From the NCBI GenBank assembly GCA_943736015.1, contig OX031065.1, positions 44,130,992-44,194,991 on the forward strand: DNA of 64,000 nt, read 5' to 3'. This DNA is from Tridacna crocea (lineage: Eukaryota; Mollusca; Bivalvia; Cardiida; Cardiidae). Made by a program: the position numbers and the translations under genes. Below, one piece after another: positions 33,401 to 43,788 of this stretch. Under the pieces are notes generated by a model. That model was not told the origin of the DNA. It saw only the letters and a program-made list of their open reading frames with translations, and did no database searches. Position 1 is the first letter of the stretch. Every line of letters starts with the position of its first letter.

Positions 33401-36400
33401 TTTGACTCTTTCTCTCTCTCGCTCCCAGTGAATGACATTAATATAATACTTTCTCACTGAATGACATTAATGTAGACATAGAAATGAATGGAAAAGTGCA
33501 ACAGAAGTTTTGATGACTCACATTGGCAATTAGAACTGTTGCTTCACTTACTTACAGTATGCTGTAAAGTTATTGAACTTCTTTTTTTACACTTTCAGAT
33601 ACTCAGCCACATGGGCCAATGAACATTTTATACACATCAAAGCAATGAGAAAGGTAATGCAGTTCATCACAAGTGTATAATGGTCGTTGATTAATTAACT
33701 CTTATCATTTTTAGCATGGCTGTTTTTGAAGAAAAAAATGAGGTACGAGCACCATCTATGTCTCCTTTTTCCTGCAAAAACTTTGACATTTTATAATCTT
33801 TCTCGATTTACTTCCAACCTGGGTTTGGTTGGAACAACAAGGCAGGAAAAACTATTAAATATTTTTGATACAGTTTTGCCCCAAAACTTTAACTCTTTAC
33901 CAAATGACAATATTTAAGGCTTGTCCAATTTTAAAGCATTTGCAGACGACAAAATAAAAGTGACTGAAAATTTGAAATTTGTTTTTTGAAGGGTAGAAAA
34001 CACAATGGGAAAAGGAGAAAATGCTGGTTATCAGCATTTTCTCCTTTTCCCACAATGATTACTAAAGGCTTCTTTCTCAGGGGCATCAAAAGTAGGGATT
34101 GTGTGGTAATGGGTTAAAGAAACTTTAACATTTTATAATATCTCTCTGGCAACTGAAGATACATAATAATTTACTTTACTCTTTACCAAATGACAAAATT
34201 TTAGACTGGTCCAAATTGAAAGCAATTGCAGACGACAAAGTAAAAGTGACTTAAAAATTTGAAATTTGGTTGGGGAAGGGAAGAAAACATTGTGGGAAAA
34301 GGAGAAAATGCTGGTTGCCAGCATTTTCTTCTTTTCCAACAATGTTTTCAGAAGGCTCCTTTCTCAGGGTCGTTAAAAGTCGGGATTGTGTGGTAGAGAG
34401 TTAAATTGGACCAGGGCAAACTTGTAAAACGGGTCGGGTACCATCAAAACATTGTTATTTTTGTGTATTTTTTTCAGTGACTGGAATATCCATTCAGTAA
34501 ATCCTTTACCAAATAACTATTTTTAGACTTACCCAAATTGAAAGACAAGGAAAATTTGAGACTCAAAAATTTGTTTTGGGAACATTGAAAATGTTGGTGG
34601 TAAAGGAGAAGATGCTGGTTACCTAGCATATTCTCATTTTTCAACAAAGTTTCAAAAGGCTCCTTCATAAGGCTTGTTAAAACTTGGGATTGTGATGATA
34701 AGGATGAAAAGAAAAGGGAACTATACAAGGCCATTATGGTTCCCTTGTTGATGACTGGAAGAGCACCCATTTTAGTTTGGATAACTGTTTACCAAGCAAG
34801 CCCGACTTTTAACGATTCCAAAGAAAAAGCTTTTTAAAAACATTGTGGGAAAAGGAGAAAATGCTGGAAACCAGCATTTTCTCCTTTTCCCACATTGTTT
34901 TCTACCTTTCACAAAACAAATTTCAAATTTTCAGTCACTTTTATTTTGTCGTTTGCAAGTGCTTTGGTTTTGGATAAACCTAAAATTTTGTTGTTTGGTA
35001 GAGTTAATCAGAAATCATTATACATATCTATCACAATGTCCATCACTTGGAGCACTTCTATGTTGTAGGTACGAGAGGTTAGACAACAGCTTAAAGAGAT
35101 CATGGATCAACAGAAGATGGAGCTAGTGTCTTGTGGTAATGAATGGGATATTGTGCGTAAATGTATCTGTTCAGCTTACTTCCAACAGGCCGCGAGATTG
35201 AAGGTAAGTCTTGAAATACTCCGATTTCTTGTCATTGGTTCTAGCATTCAGGCACTGTGTCTCTTTTATTGTATGTTGTTATTGGTTGCTTTCAACTCAG
35301 GTCTGTCTGTGAATGACATCTCGGATCAGTTTTTAGGGTATTAAAGAGAAGATTAGACAAAAGATATGTTGCTACAAAAGTGGCCTTGTACTCGTATTCA
35401 CTGTCTGCAGAATCAAAATAGGCTTGAAAGGATGTTGAAATACAACTTATAAAAGACGCAGAAATTCACTCTCTGAAATTAATTGTTCCAATTAGTGAAT
35501 GATTAAAGTCATCTGTTGCAAACTTTTTATAGAGATAATGAGTTTACTGTTTACCAAACAATACCATGTTTAACTCATTACCAAACGACAAAACTTTAGA
35601 ATTTGCAGAAGACAAAATGAATGTCACTAAAAAATTGAAAATTGACTTTAGAAGAATAGAAAAAATTGTTACCAGCATTTTCTCCTTTTCCCACAATGTT
35701 TTCAAAAGGCCTCTTTTTCAGGATCGTTAAAAGTTGGGATTTTGTAGTAATGTAGTCCCCAAAGAAAGCCTTTGAAGAAATTTGAAAAAAGGAGAATATA
35801 CTGGTTTCTTGCATATTCTCCTTTCCCCACAATGTTTTCTACCCTCTCTGATACATATTTTATAATTTCTGCCACATTCAAATAGTCATTATCAAATGCT
35901 TTCACTTCTAACAAGTGTAATTCATCAAATAACAGAAATAGATTGTGTGTTGGAATAGCAATGAAGCATGTTGAAGACTTTCCTAGATGATAAATAGAGG
36001 ATATTTGTCTTTTTCGGTGAAAGATTGAAATTTATTTCATCGAATGGACACCATCAGTAATATTTTCACGAGAAAGTGAAAATATTACCGATGGTGTTCA
36101 CGAGATGAAATGATTTCGATCTTTCACTGAAAAAAACAAATATTCTATTTATTTCATGCTTTTAACCCTTTCTGGGAGGAGCTTTATCAAAATCCAGTAC
36201 AGTTCTTTTCCGTTATTCCCCATGGTGTTCCCTCCCGCATAGCAACGCATTACAATATTACGTCAAGTGCGAGAAATGTAAGGTATATGTCGTCATATTT
36301 CCCATCTGGTTGTTAGGCACGCACAACTTATCTAGGCAACAAGAACATGAAAATCGGTATTTTCACTGGTTGTACCAGTGTAAGATTGAAAAATATTTTC

Positions 36401-39400
36401 ACTGCTATTTCTCGATATCCTATCTTTGAAATGGTATCAGTGGTCATGGTGTAGAGTGTCGGCCTTGTAACCAAAGGTCCTGAGTTTGATAACTGTCAAC
36501 TTTGAGATTATTTTTTGATAGGCCCAAACTTTGTGGTGTCTGTAGTTGTGAGATAGAGTGTCGGCCTCGTAACCATATGGTCCTGAGTTTGATACCCGGG
36601 AACGGGTGTCAACTTTGGAGATTTTTCATTGGCCCACACATGTGGTGCGAGTACAGGTGTAGTTCCCTGGAAGCAGAACTGAGAGAGATTAGTATAAGTT
36701 GTAAGAACTTGTTTCTCAATCGATGTAAAATAAATATGTTTGATTAAACTAAAAGACTTGGCACAAGTACTGATGTAGTTTCCAGGAAGCAGAATCGAAA
36801 GAAATTAGTTCAAGTTGTAAGAACATAATTATTTTTCAGTCGATGTAGAATAGATATGTTTAACCCTTACCAAACAATCCCTGTTTTTTATGACTGAGAT
36901 AGAAGCCTTTTAAAAACACTGTGGGAAAAGGAGAAAATGCTGGTAACCAGCATTTTCTCCTTTTTCCACGATGTTTTCCACCCTGCTGGAAACGGATCTA
37001 AATTTTTGAATTACATTAATTTTGTTATTTGTAAGTGCTTTGAATTTGGACCAGTCTAAAATTTTGTCGTTTGGGAAAGGGTTAACTAAAGGAGAAAAGT
37101 ATGAATCTGCATTTTTGTCTTTTTCAAACCATGTTTTCAAAAACTTTTCTCCACAGGGTCATAAACCATTATGGCTCCGTGTGATAAATGGTTAATGAAT
37201 TATTGAAAATAAGACTTCACCAAATAATGAGAATGAATACCTTAACTCTTTACCACACGACAAAATCTTAGACTGGCTCAAATTGAAAGCATTTGCAGAC
37301 GACAAAATAAAGGTGACTGAAAAATTGAAACTTGTTCTGGGAAGGTTAGAAAACACTGGGAAAAGGAGAAAATGCTGGTTACCAGCATTTTCTCCTTTTC
37401 CTACAGTGTTTTTAGAAGGCTTCTTTCTCAGGGGCGTCAAAAGTAGGGATTGTGTGGTAATGGGTTAACCCATGTATATTTTACAGGGGCTTGGAGAGTA
37501 TGTAAATACCCGCACAGGAATGCCGTGCCACCTACACCCAACAAGCGCCCTCTTTGGCATGGGCTATACACCAGATTACATCGTATACCATGAACTTGTG
37601 ATGACCAGTAAAGAATACATGCAATGTGTAACAGCTGTTGATGGTCATTGGTTGGCCGATCTTGGACCGATGTTCTACAGCGTGAAAGATGCAAGTAAAA
37701 CAAGACAGGTAAATGAATAACCTTTTAGCACTTTACCAAATGACAAAATTTTAAACTGGTCCAAATCGAAAGCATTTGTAGATAACATCTTGAAAGTAGC
37801 TAAAATGATGATTTCTGTCTTTGATAGGGTAGGAATCATTGTGGAAAAAAGAAGAAAATGCTGGTTTTCAGAATTTTATCCACTTCTCTCAATGTTTTCA
37901 AAAGGTCAATGTTTTCAAAAGGCTGTTTCTCAGGACAGTTGCTATCGTATGGTAAAGGCCTGAATAATAGAACTCTACCTCTTGAGATACTAGGCACAAT
38001 GTAAGTTACTTTTGCAAACAGTATAGCTCAAGATCAGACTGTACAGAATAGACAGTCTCATCTTGGATCTACAAAGACCAGTATGTGTATACTTTTATGT
38101 TTGACTGTTCACCATATGACAAGTTTTAAACTTGTCCAAACTGAAAGCATTTGCAGACAACAAAATCAATGTGACTTGGATGTTAAAATTCGTCTTAGAA
38201 AAGGTTGAAGGTATTTATGCAAATAAAGAAAATGCTGGTAAACTTTCTCCTTTTCCCAGACTTTTCAAGCGGCTCTTTCTACAAGGGTTATTAAAACAGG
38301 ATTGTCTAGTTAAGGGTAAAAAAAAAAGGAAGATTTAACAAAAAAAAACTTTTCTTGACTGAAAACACCATAAATACTTAACAGGACAGTAAGCTATGAC
38401 TTTCAAAGAATGTTTTAATAGGTTCAGTTAGGTATAATTTGGGATAGATAATAAGAGAGCAGAGCAAAGCTGAAATACATGTACTTTTGAAAAGGGCTTA
38501 AGCCATTCCCAAGCAACAAATTCTGGAATCTTCAAAGATGAAAGGAACTGAAGATGACAAAGAAAGATAACAAAGAAAATGCATGTCGGGGGAATGTTGA
38601 AATCAAACTCGATATGCCAAGGATAGAGTAGCGTTGTGGGGATCGTCACCCTTGGCTTGCAAAGATGACAAGTACCATGCAGCAAAATTCTTACAACTCA
38701 AACTGCCAATTCTGCTACAAGAAGCCAGGTTCTTGGTTCATGTATGAAAAACACTTGGGTCATTTTTTTGTAAGAAAAAGAAAGGTAATGATAGGATGAA
38801 ATTAGATATCTGTGATATAACTTGACATGTTTAAATAATTGAACCCATTACCACACAATCCCTACTTTTGACGACCCTGAGAAAGAAACCTTTAGAAAAC
38901 ATTGTGGGAAAAGGAGAAAATGCTGGTAACCAGCATTTCCTCCTTTTCCCACAAAGTTTTCTACTCTATGAAAGTAAAATTGCACCATTCTGAAATTGTC
39001 GTTTGCAAATGCTTTCAATTTTGATAGATCTAAAATTTTTTCTAATGGGTTAACAGGAAAGAAGACAGCAGACCTTAAAGGAGATGGGAGACATGGAAGA
39101 AGAGATGAAGAGAGCGGAAGAGCTGATCAAACTTCGTAAAGAACAAGAGGAGAAGCAGCTGCTAAGCTCTGTCAGAAGGTTTGTTTAATACTGGTTTTAG
39201 TCCTTTATCTAAAGAAAAAAATTTGGATGCAACCAAACTGAAACCAATTAGACAAAACATTAAGTTAGATCATATTATATTTTTATACCCCCCAAAACTC
39301 TGTTTTGGGGGTATATAGGAGTCAGCTTGTCGGTCGGTCCGTCCATCCGTCGGTCGGTCGGTCGGTCGGTCTGTAGCTTTTTGTCCGCTCTATTTCTCAT

Positions 39401-42400
39401 AAACTACTGGACGAATTTTATTCAAACTTCACAGGTAAACTAAGTATCAAGCAGAGATGTGCATATGAAATGTTGGTTATGGTTCATTGATTTTTCACTG
39501 AGTTATGGCCCTTTCATGAGATTTCTTGTCCGCTCTTTTTCTCATTAACTATTGGATAGATTTGGTTCAAACTACACAAATAGACTCAGTGTAAAGCAGA
39601 GATGTGCATATCCTATTTTAGTTATGGTTTATTTAGGTTTCATGGAGTTATGGCCCTTTGATGATTCTGGACAAATCTCTTTTTCATATTTGAATTTTGT
39701 CTGGAGCATATCTCCAAAACTATACTAGCTAGGGTTATGAAATTTCATGGGTGGATAGATCTCATCGAGGGGGAGTGCAGTGCACAGGAATCATAACTCT
39801 TGCTAGCTTAATTTTTGAGTTATTGCCCTTTGTTGTTTTTTATACTTGAATTTTGTCCGGAGCGTATCTCCAAAACTATACTAGCTAGGGTTATGAAATT
39901 TCATAGGTGAATAGATCTCACGAAGGGGGAGTGCAGTGCACAGGAATTATAACTCTTGCCTGCTTAAGTTTTGAGTTATTGCCCTTTGTCGTTTTTAATA
40001 CTTGAATTTGGTCCGGAGCGTATCTCCAAAACTATACTAGCTAGGGTTATGAAATTTCATGGCTGGATAGATCTCACCAAGGGGAGTGCAGTGCACAGGA
40101 ATCATAACTCCTGCTTGCTTAATTTTTGAGTTATTGCCCTTTGTCGTTTTTAATACTTGAATTGGGTCCGGTGAATATCTCCAAAACTATACTAGCTAGG
40201 GTTATGAAATTTCATGGGTGGATAGATCTCATCAAGGGGGAGTGCAGTGCATAGGAATCATAACTCCTGCTCCCTTAATTTTTCAGTTATTGCCCTTTGT
40301 CGTCTTTAATACATGAATTGGGTCTAGAGAATATCTCCAAAACTATACTAGCTAGAGTTATGAAATTTCATGGGTGGATAGATCTCATCAAGGGGGAGTG
40401 CAGTGCATAAGAATCATAACTCTTGCTCCCTTAATTTTTGAGTTATTGCCCTTTGTTGTTTTTCATACTTGAATTTTGTCCGGAGCATATCTTCAAAACT
40501 ATACTAGCTAGGGTTATGAAATTTCATGGATGGATAGATCTCATCAAGGGGGAGTGCAGTGCACAGGAATCATAACTCTTGCTCACTTGATTTTTGAGTT
40601 ATTACCCTTTGTCGTTTTTCATACTTGAATTTGGTCCGGTGCATGCCCCAGCTTAACAGCTAGGGGTAAGACGGGCGTATCTTGCGACAATTTTCCGCTC
40701 ATGTTCAACTCTTACTTTTGTACTCAACCATTCTGCATTCTGTGACAAAGACCTGTTTGGTGGCAAGGAGCTGGTGGGGGGTATGATCACGTTGAGTGAT
40801 AGCTCTAGTTTTTTTTGTTATTAATGCACTTGAAGGGTTGTATTATGTTAAAGCCCAGGTCGTCTGTCTGTCCGACCAATAGCAATTTCTTGTGTGCACA
40901 AGTCTGTCTACACTTATCATTAGAACTTACCACAATGAATCTCTATGATGTGTAGTTGGACATGTGACTTTTAACATTTGGATATCTGCAGGTTTTCTAG
41001 ATTTTAACCTGTGTTACTGACAAGCCTCTTCAGGCACATATGTGCCTCTTTGCGAAGCTCTTGTTTGGTAAAGGGTTGAAAGGACTGTAGAAATGAGCCA
41101 GCTATTTTTTTACAAAGAGTTTTTTGTCGAAGAAATCATTTCTATGAGGAACCATCTGTGCCATGGCAGACTACAAAATTAAGGCGACTCAAAAATTGAA
41201 ATTAGTTTTGGGAAGGATAGAGGACATTGTGGAAAAAGGAGAAAGATGCTTCTTTCTAAGGGTGGTGGAAACACAGGATTTTTGGTAAAGGGCTATAAGC
41301 AGCATGCACGATTTGTCGGCAATTTATGTTAGACTTTTTAGGGATTTCTTGATACCAGCCAGTGGTAATCTTGATCTGTCAAAAAGACATAGCTATGAAA
41401 CTTGTTTATTTCCCTTGTATGATATCCAGATTGATTTATTTTCCATTTATTTATCATTGCCAAGAGTTACACATTTGAGGAACGTCCCGAGAAGGATGCT
41501 ATTTAGTTGTAGTGCAAGACACAGGATAAAACCCACCTTAACTCTTACCAAACGACAAACTTTTGGACTAGACCAAATTGAAAGCATTTGCAGACGACAA
41601 TTCAACTCTTGCTGAAAAGATGATTTCTGTCTATGGTAGGGTAGAAAACATTGTGGGAAAAGGAGAAAATGCTGGTTACCAGCATTTTTCTCCTTTTCCC
41701 ACAATGTTTTCAAAAGGCTACTATTCCAAACTCGTAAAAACCAGGGATTGTTTGGGAAAGGGTTAACTCTTTATCACACAATCCCGACTTTTAATGACCC
41801 TGAGACAGAAAGCTTTAGAAAACATCATGGGAAAAGAAGAAAATGCTGGTATCCAGCATTTTCTCTTTTTCCCATAATGTTTTTTACCCTTTGCAAAACT
41901 AATTTCAATTTTTGATTCACATTTTGAGTTGTTTGCAAATGCTTTCATTTTGGTTCATTCTAAGATTTTGTTGTGTGGTAAAGGGTTAACCCTTTCCCAA
42001 ACGATAAATTTTAGACTCTTCCAAATTCAAAGAGTTCGTAGACAACAAATTTAAATTTGGTAAAAATGGCAGAAAGTTCTCCAAAAAGGTAGAAAACACT
42101 GTGGAAAAAGGAGAAATTTCTCGTTACGAGCAATTTCTCCTTTTCCCACAGTGTTTTCTAATGGCTTGTACTCCATACACGTAAAAACCAGGGCTTATTT
42201 GGGAAAGAGTTAAACTATGTCTTGTTCTCAAAATTAATATTCTGTATATAGCACCATCATATGGGATCTAGGTGAAATCTCTAATCCCAAAGATTTTTAG
42301 AAATTTATAAGCTGTGTCAAATACTACTGATTTACATGTGCTATTAGAGAAGGGAACTAACTCATGTAAGTTGGGACTATGTTGCAGTCATTAGTGTACC

Positions 42401-43510
42401 TTTCAGTGTTGTTTGTTCTGCACCAGCAATGAATATGTATTAGGGCAAGTATTGGAAAGTAGAACAGGAAGATAAGGGTCACTTTTCTCTTCTAATTTGC
42501 TTTCACCTTGTACACCATAATCTTGAGTTTAACTCTTTACCAAACGACAAAATTTTAAGACTAGCCCAAATTGAAAGCATTTGTGGACAACAAAATAAAT
42601 GTGACTCGAAAATTGAAACTTGACTTTGGTAGAGTAGAAAACATTTTGGGAAATGTTGAAAATGCTTGTTACCAGCATTTTCTTCTTTTCCCACATTGTT
42701 TTAAAAAGCTTTTTTCTCAAAGTTGTTAAAAGTTGGGATTGTGTGGTAAAGAGTTAAAAGACCTTGAGAAAGAAAGCTTTTGAAATCACTTTAGATAAAG
42801 TAGAAATAGCTGGTAACAAGCATTTTCAACATTTCCCATGTTTTCTGCTCTTTCGTGTGCAGCTTATATTGGTTGAACCAAATTCAAGTTGTCATCTGCA
42901 AATGATTTGAATTTGACTGATTGATCGATTAACCCATTACCACACAATCCCTACTTTTGATGACCCTGAGAAAGAAGCCTTTGGAAAACATGGTAGAAAA
43001 AAGGAGAAAATGCTGGTAACCAGCATTTTACCCTTTTCCCACAATGTTTTCTACCCTTTACAAAACAAATCTGAAATTTTCAGTCACTTTTATTTTGTCT
43101 TCTGCAAATGCTTTCCATTTTGGACAAACCTGAAATTTTGTTGTTTGGTAATGAGTTAAGTGGTGTGTTTTACACCACAATCACATCACGGTGACCGCTC
43201 ACATATTTATGTATTCCTTGGGTTTCACCAATACTAGGCTAGTGCTCTGAAATATCATGTCAAAGGACACTTGCACAACAAATCCAGAGATTCCAGTGAG
43301 ACTCCAGCCAGGGGCCTTCAAGTTGACCCTTTTGAATTTGGACAAATCTAAACTTTCGTCCATCAGTAATAAGCATATCCCAATTTCCCAGACAGTTCCT
43401 CACACACTTTTGTTGATTTTTATTTCAGAACTGTCATTGCCACTCCTGGAAGAACTGAACAGGGCAACCCTGCAAGCACACCCAGACGAACACCCAAGTT
43501 TGGTATATGA
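30323..43510 (+). CDS. DHX38: DHX38/Prp16 pre-mRNA-splicing ATPase, 3' half (six exons, C-terminal 254 residues)
   Basis: Exons 30323-30471, 33599-33653, 35069-35203, 37487-37708, 39057-39178 and 43429-43510 join to 254 codons plus TGA. The peptide matches the C-terminus of DHX38/Prp16: [31 protein letters not shown] (about residues 33-46), [13 protein letters not shown] (94-106), [17 protein letters not shown] (123-139) and [17 protein letters not shown] (144-160). These belong to the end of the HA2/ratchet region and the OB-fold of DEAH helicases. An acidic/basic helical tail (about 190-222) and a Thr-Pro/Arg end ([17 protein letters not shown]) follow, as in animal orthologues. The protein remodels the spliceosome after step one of splicing. 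Phases are consistent at all five junctions and all introns are GT..AG, so the gene looks intact here. The two RecA domains (Walker A, DEAH box) are not in these exons; no preceding exon was found upstream. No AATAAA or ATTAAA was seen in the 280 bases after the stop. Confidence 0.93.
30557..30628. repeat. Double TGATTGGCTAAACC palindrome
   Basis: GATTGGCTAAACCATTTGGT palindrome, then a second, partly duplicated arm, TGATTGGCTTAACC. Same family as 903-946, in DHX38 intron a. Confidence 0.7.
30697..30902 (-). mobile_element. Family A MITE lacking one palindrome arm
   Basis: TTAA at both ends; sequence jumps from GGAGAAAATGCTG to TTTTCTAAAGC. Confidence 0.7.
31146..31205. repeat. Perfect hairpin from a MITE terminus
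   Basis: TTTTTATCAAACAATCCCCA and its complement surround an ATGAAAAGTTTTCAT centre: a MITE end duplicated in inverse orientation. Confidence 0.7.
31200..31449 (-). mobile_element. Family A MITE
   Basis: Intact palindrome at 31316-31374 in the DHX38 intron; ends decayed (TAACTCTTTATC; GAGTTACC). Confidence 0.72.
31468..31672 (-). mobile_element. SINE body, 5' truncated
   Basis: On the - strand it matches the shared body (GGAAAGCAGCCAGTGGCTTG, then GCATGGATAAGTGCACTGG and ATATAACTGAAATAATG-type sequence) and the GTGTTAAACACC-like tail; no tRNA-like head. Confidence 0.65.
31770..31986 (+). mobile_element. Family A MITE with shortened palindrome
   Basis: TTAA 31770-31773 and 31983-31986; the hairpin tip and about 10 bases of the right arm are deleted (AAAATGCTGGTCTCC). 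Confidence 0.8.
32020..32575 (+). mobile_element. Second TTAA element family (AGGTGG ends), 556 bp
   Basis: TTAA then AGGTGG at left and CCACCT then TTAA at right. Related copies at 58572-59119 (548 bp, complete) and 54477-54830 (3' end lost). Internal landmarks AAAGGCTATGTAGCCTCTT and TCAAGTGACTGGCACGTGAC. Shares its right TTAA with the next MITE. No coding potential. Confidence 0.75.
32572..32773 (-). mobile_element. Family A MITE
   Basis: Left TTAA shared with the previous element; right end GTGTGGTAATGGGTAAA has lost one base of TTAA. A 20-base gap removes the usual GGCTTGTCCAAATTG part. Confidence 0.75.
32921..33115 (-). mobile_element. Decayed family A MITE
   Basis: Palindrome with GTTGGTTATGAGC centre; flanks diverged, right terminus missing. 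Confidence 0.5.
33240..33370 (+). repeat. ATTC microsatellite and AT-rich tract
   Basis: About seven ATTC units at 33274-33303 followed by degenerate ATTCATT repeats. Confidence 0.85.
33599..33653 (+). CDS. DHX38: DHX38 exon b (residues 50-68)
   Basis: Short 55-base exon after a strong pyrimidine tract (CTTTTTTTACACTTTCAG). The first base completes the Gly codon split across the intron. Encodes [19 protein letters not shown], matching the orthologous stretch that ends HFIHAKAMRK. Donor is GTAATG. Confidence 0.9.
33889..34117 (-). mobile_element. Family A MITE
   Basis: TTAA at both ends. Outer stem ACACAATGGG / CCCACAATGA no longer pairs fully. Confidence 0.82.
34174..34404 (-). mobile_element. 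Family A MITE
   Basis: Right TTAA 34401-34404; left end decayed (TTTACTCTTTACC). Palindrome centre GGTTGCC. Confidence 0.75.
34494..34710 (-). mobile_element. Decayed family A MITE
   Basis: Arm and palindrome (GATGCTGGTTACCTAGCAT) recognisable; both ends degraded. Confidence 0.55.
34779..35007 (+). mobile_element. Family A MITE, 61 bases before DHX38 exon c
   Basis: Palindrome with GGAAACC centre at 34843-34903; right TTAA 35004-35007. Confidence 0.8.
35069..35203 (+). CDS. DHX38: DHX38 exon c (residues 69-113)
   Basis: 45 complete codons between a TATGTTGTAG acceptor and a GTAAGT donor. Encodes [12 protein letters not shown] and the conserved [25 protein letters not shown] (34779-35007) ends 61 bases before the exon. 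Confidence 0.92.
35543..35935 (+). mobile_element. Family A MITE interrupted by another family A MITE
   Basis: Outer copy starts TGTTTACCAAACAATACCATG, is cut at TTAA (35570), and resumes at CCCCAAAGAAAGCCTTTG (35757). Inner copy 35570-35755 (-) has lost part of the left palindrome arm. Confidence 0.68.
35990..36152. mobile_element. Palindromic MITE with ATAAATAGA ends
   Basis: Left ATAAATAGAGGATATTTGT against ACAAATATTCTATTTAT at right; interior is a second nested palindrome (CACCATCAGTAATATTTTCA / GTGAAAATATTACCGATGGTG in pieces). Same ends as 57366-57533. Confidence 0.68.
36434..36745 (+). mobile_element. tRNA-derived SINE, head duplicated
   Basis: Two tRNA-like heads, GTAGAGTGTCGGCCTTGTAA (36451) and ATAGAGTGTCGGCCTCGTAA (36553), each followed by GGTCCTGAGTTTGATA as box B. 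Tail CAATCGATGTAAAATAAATA. A second tail without head follows at about 36752-36856. Confidence 0.68.
36860..37085 (+). mobile_element. Family A MITE
   Basis: Inserted into the tail of the preceding SINE (ATATGTTTAACCC). TTAA at both ends, intact palindrome. Confidence 0.82.
37242..37468 (-). mobile_element. Family A MITE ending 18 bases before DHX38 exon d
   Basis: TTAA 37242-37245 and 37465-37468. Its right TTAA plus the next base makes TTAAC, a good branch-point match 18 bases before the AG. Confidence 0.88.
37487..37708 (+). CDS. DHX38: DHX38 exon d (residues 114-187), core of the OB-fold
   Basis: 74 complete codons, [17 protein letters not shown] through [14 protein letters not shown], the best conserved block of the gene here. 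The exon is boxed in: a MITE ends 18 bases before it (37468) and another begins about 16 bases after its GTAAAT donor (37725). The only TTAAC branch-point-like motif in the last 30 intron bases is formed by the MITE's own TTAA. Confidence 0.93.
37725..37965 (-). mobile_element. Family A MITE, starts 16 bases after exon d
   Basis: Left end TTAG-CACTTTACCAAATGAC; palindrome decayed (GCTGGTTTTCAGAATTTTAT); CAATGTTTTCAAAAGG is duplicated. Confidence 0.65.
38101..38318 (-). mobile_element. Decayed family A MITE
   Basis: Arm CATTTGCAGACAACAAAATC and CTTTCTCCTTTTCCCA remain; TTAA ends lost. Confidence 0.55.
38839..39053 (+). mobile_element. Family A MITE abutting DHX38 exon e
   Basis: TTGA (38839-38842) and TTAA (39050-39053) ends. 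Its terminal stretch ATTTTTTCTAATGGGTTAA contains a pyrimidine-rich run and CTAAT just before the acceptor CAG. Confidence 0.88.
39057..39178 (+). CDS. DHX38: DHX38 exon e (residues 188-228), charged tail
   Basis: 40 codons plus two bases, starting [20 protein letters not shown] and ending QLLSSVR, a charged helical tail seen in animal DHX38. The acceptor CAG at 39054-39056 directly follows the terminal TTAA (39050-39053) of a MITE, so the whole 3' intron end upstream of CAG is transposon sequence. Donor is GTTTGT. Confidence 0.9.
39285..40809 (+). mobile_element. Helentron-like element, ATACCCCCC family, second copy
   Basis: In DHX38's last intron. Left ATACCCCCCAAAACTCTG hairpin and GTCGGTCGGTCGGTC tract; right GGGGGGTATG, ATCACGTTGAGTGAT, CTCTAG. 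Interior is six units of about 155 bases anchored by CCAAAACTATACTAGCTAGG, a different repeat from the 21745 copy. Confidence 0.78.
40820..41065 (+). mobile_element. Helentron-like short element, ATACGCCC family, diverged
   Basis: Matches 1969-2236 over GGATATCTGCAGG, GATTTTAACC and TTTGCGAAGCTCTTGTTT; left end degraded. Confidence 0.5.
41538..42213. mobile_element. Chain of three TTAA-MITEs sharing target sites
   Basis: Copies 41538-41766 (A, -), 41763-41989 (A, +) and 41986-42213 (subfamily C, -) joined by shared TTAA at 41763 and 41986. Subfamily C ends CCCTTTCCCAAACGA and has the palindrome AAGGAGAAATTTCTCGTTAC with the outer part close to A and the inner part like B. Confidence 0.85.
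42214..42528. other. No gene or repeat seen
   Basis: Plain intronic sequence of DHX38. Confidence 0.5.
42529..42757 (-). mobile_element. Family A MITE
   Basis: TTAA at both ends; left palindrome arm altered to GGGAAATGTTGAAAATGC. A decayed second copy follows to about 42910. Confidence 0.8.
42929..43159 (+). mobile_element. Family A MITE
   Basis: TTAA at both ends, last MITE before the terminal DHX38 exon (270 bases upstream). Confidence 0.82.
43429..43510 (+). CDS. DHX38: DHX38 terminal coding exon (residues 228-254 and stop)
   Basis: After a TTTTTATTTCAG acceptor the first base completes an Arg codon, followed by [14 protein letters not shown] and [11 protein letters not shown] and a TGA at 43508-43510. 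The Pro-Gly-Arg and Arg-Arg-Thr-Pro motifs match the end of vertebrate DHX38. Nothing downstream to 43788 shows a canonical polyadenylation signal. Confidence 0.9.
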
Positions 43511-43788
43511 GACTATAGATTAGTGATATTGTGATCACTGACAGATTCAACAGGCTACTAAAGGCAGGGTTATATATGTCTTGTGCTGTAGATTTTACTG
43601 TGAATGGGACAGTAATAGGTGCTTTTTTTAGTGAGTCAAAATAGAGATCAGATTGCAAGGAATAACTGATCCAAGGTCATTACTCTCTGAGAATTAGTGA
43701 CATGTTTCTTTCAAAACAGCTAGATTCCCCGATCTGCTGTAGGGCAGTTGCTTATAACTCTGTGGGCCACTAAAAATATAGGCAAGTC

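Noticed and set aside
43257..43523. 88-residue ORF covering the last DHX38 exon
   Set aside because: It runs through the intron in another frame; the true coding frame enters at 43429 and stops at 43510.
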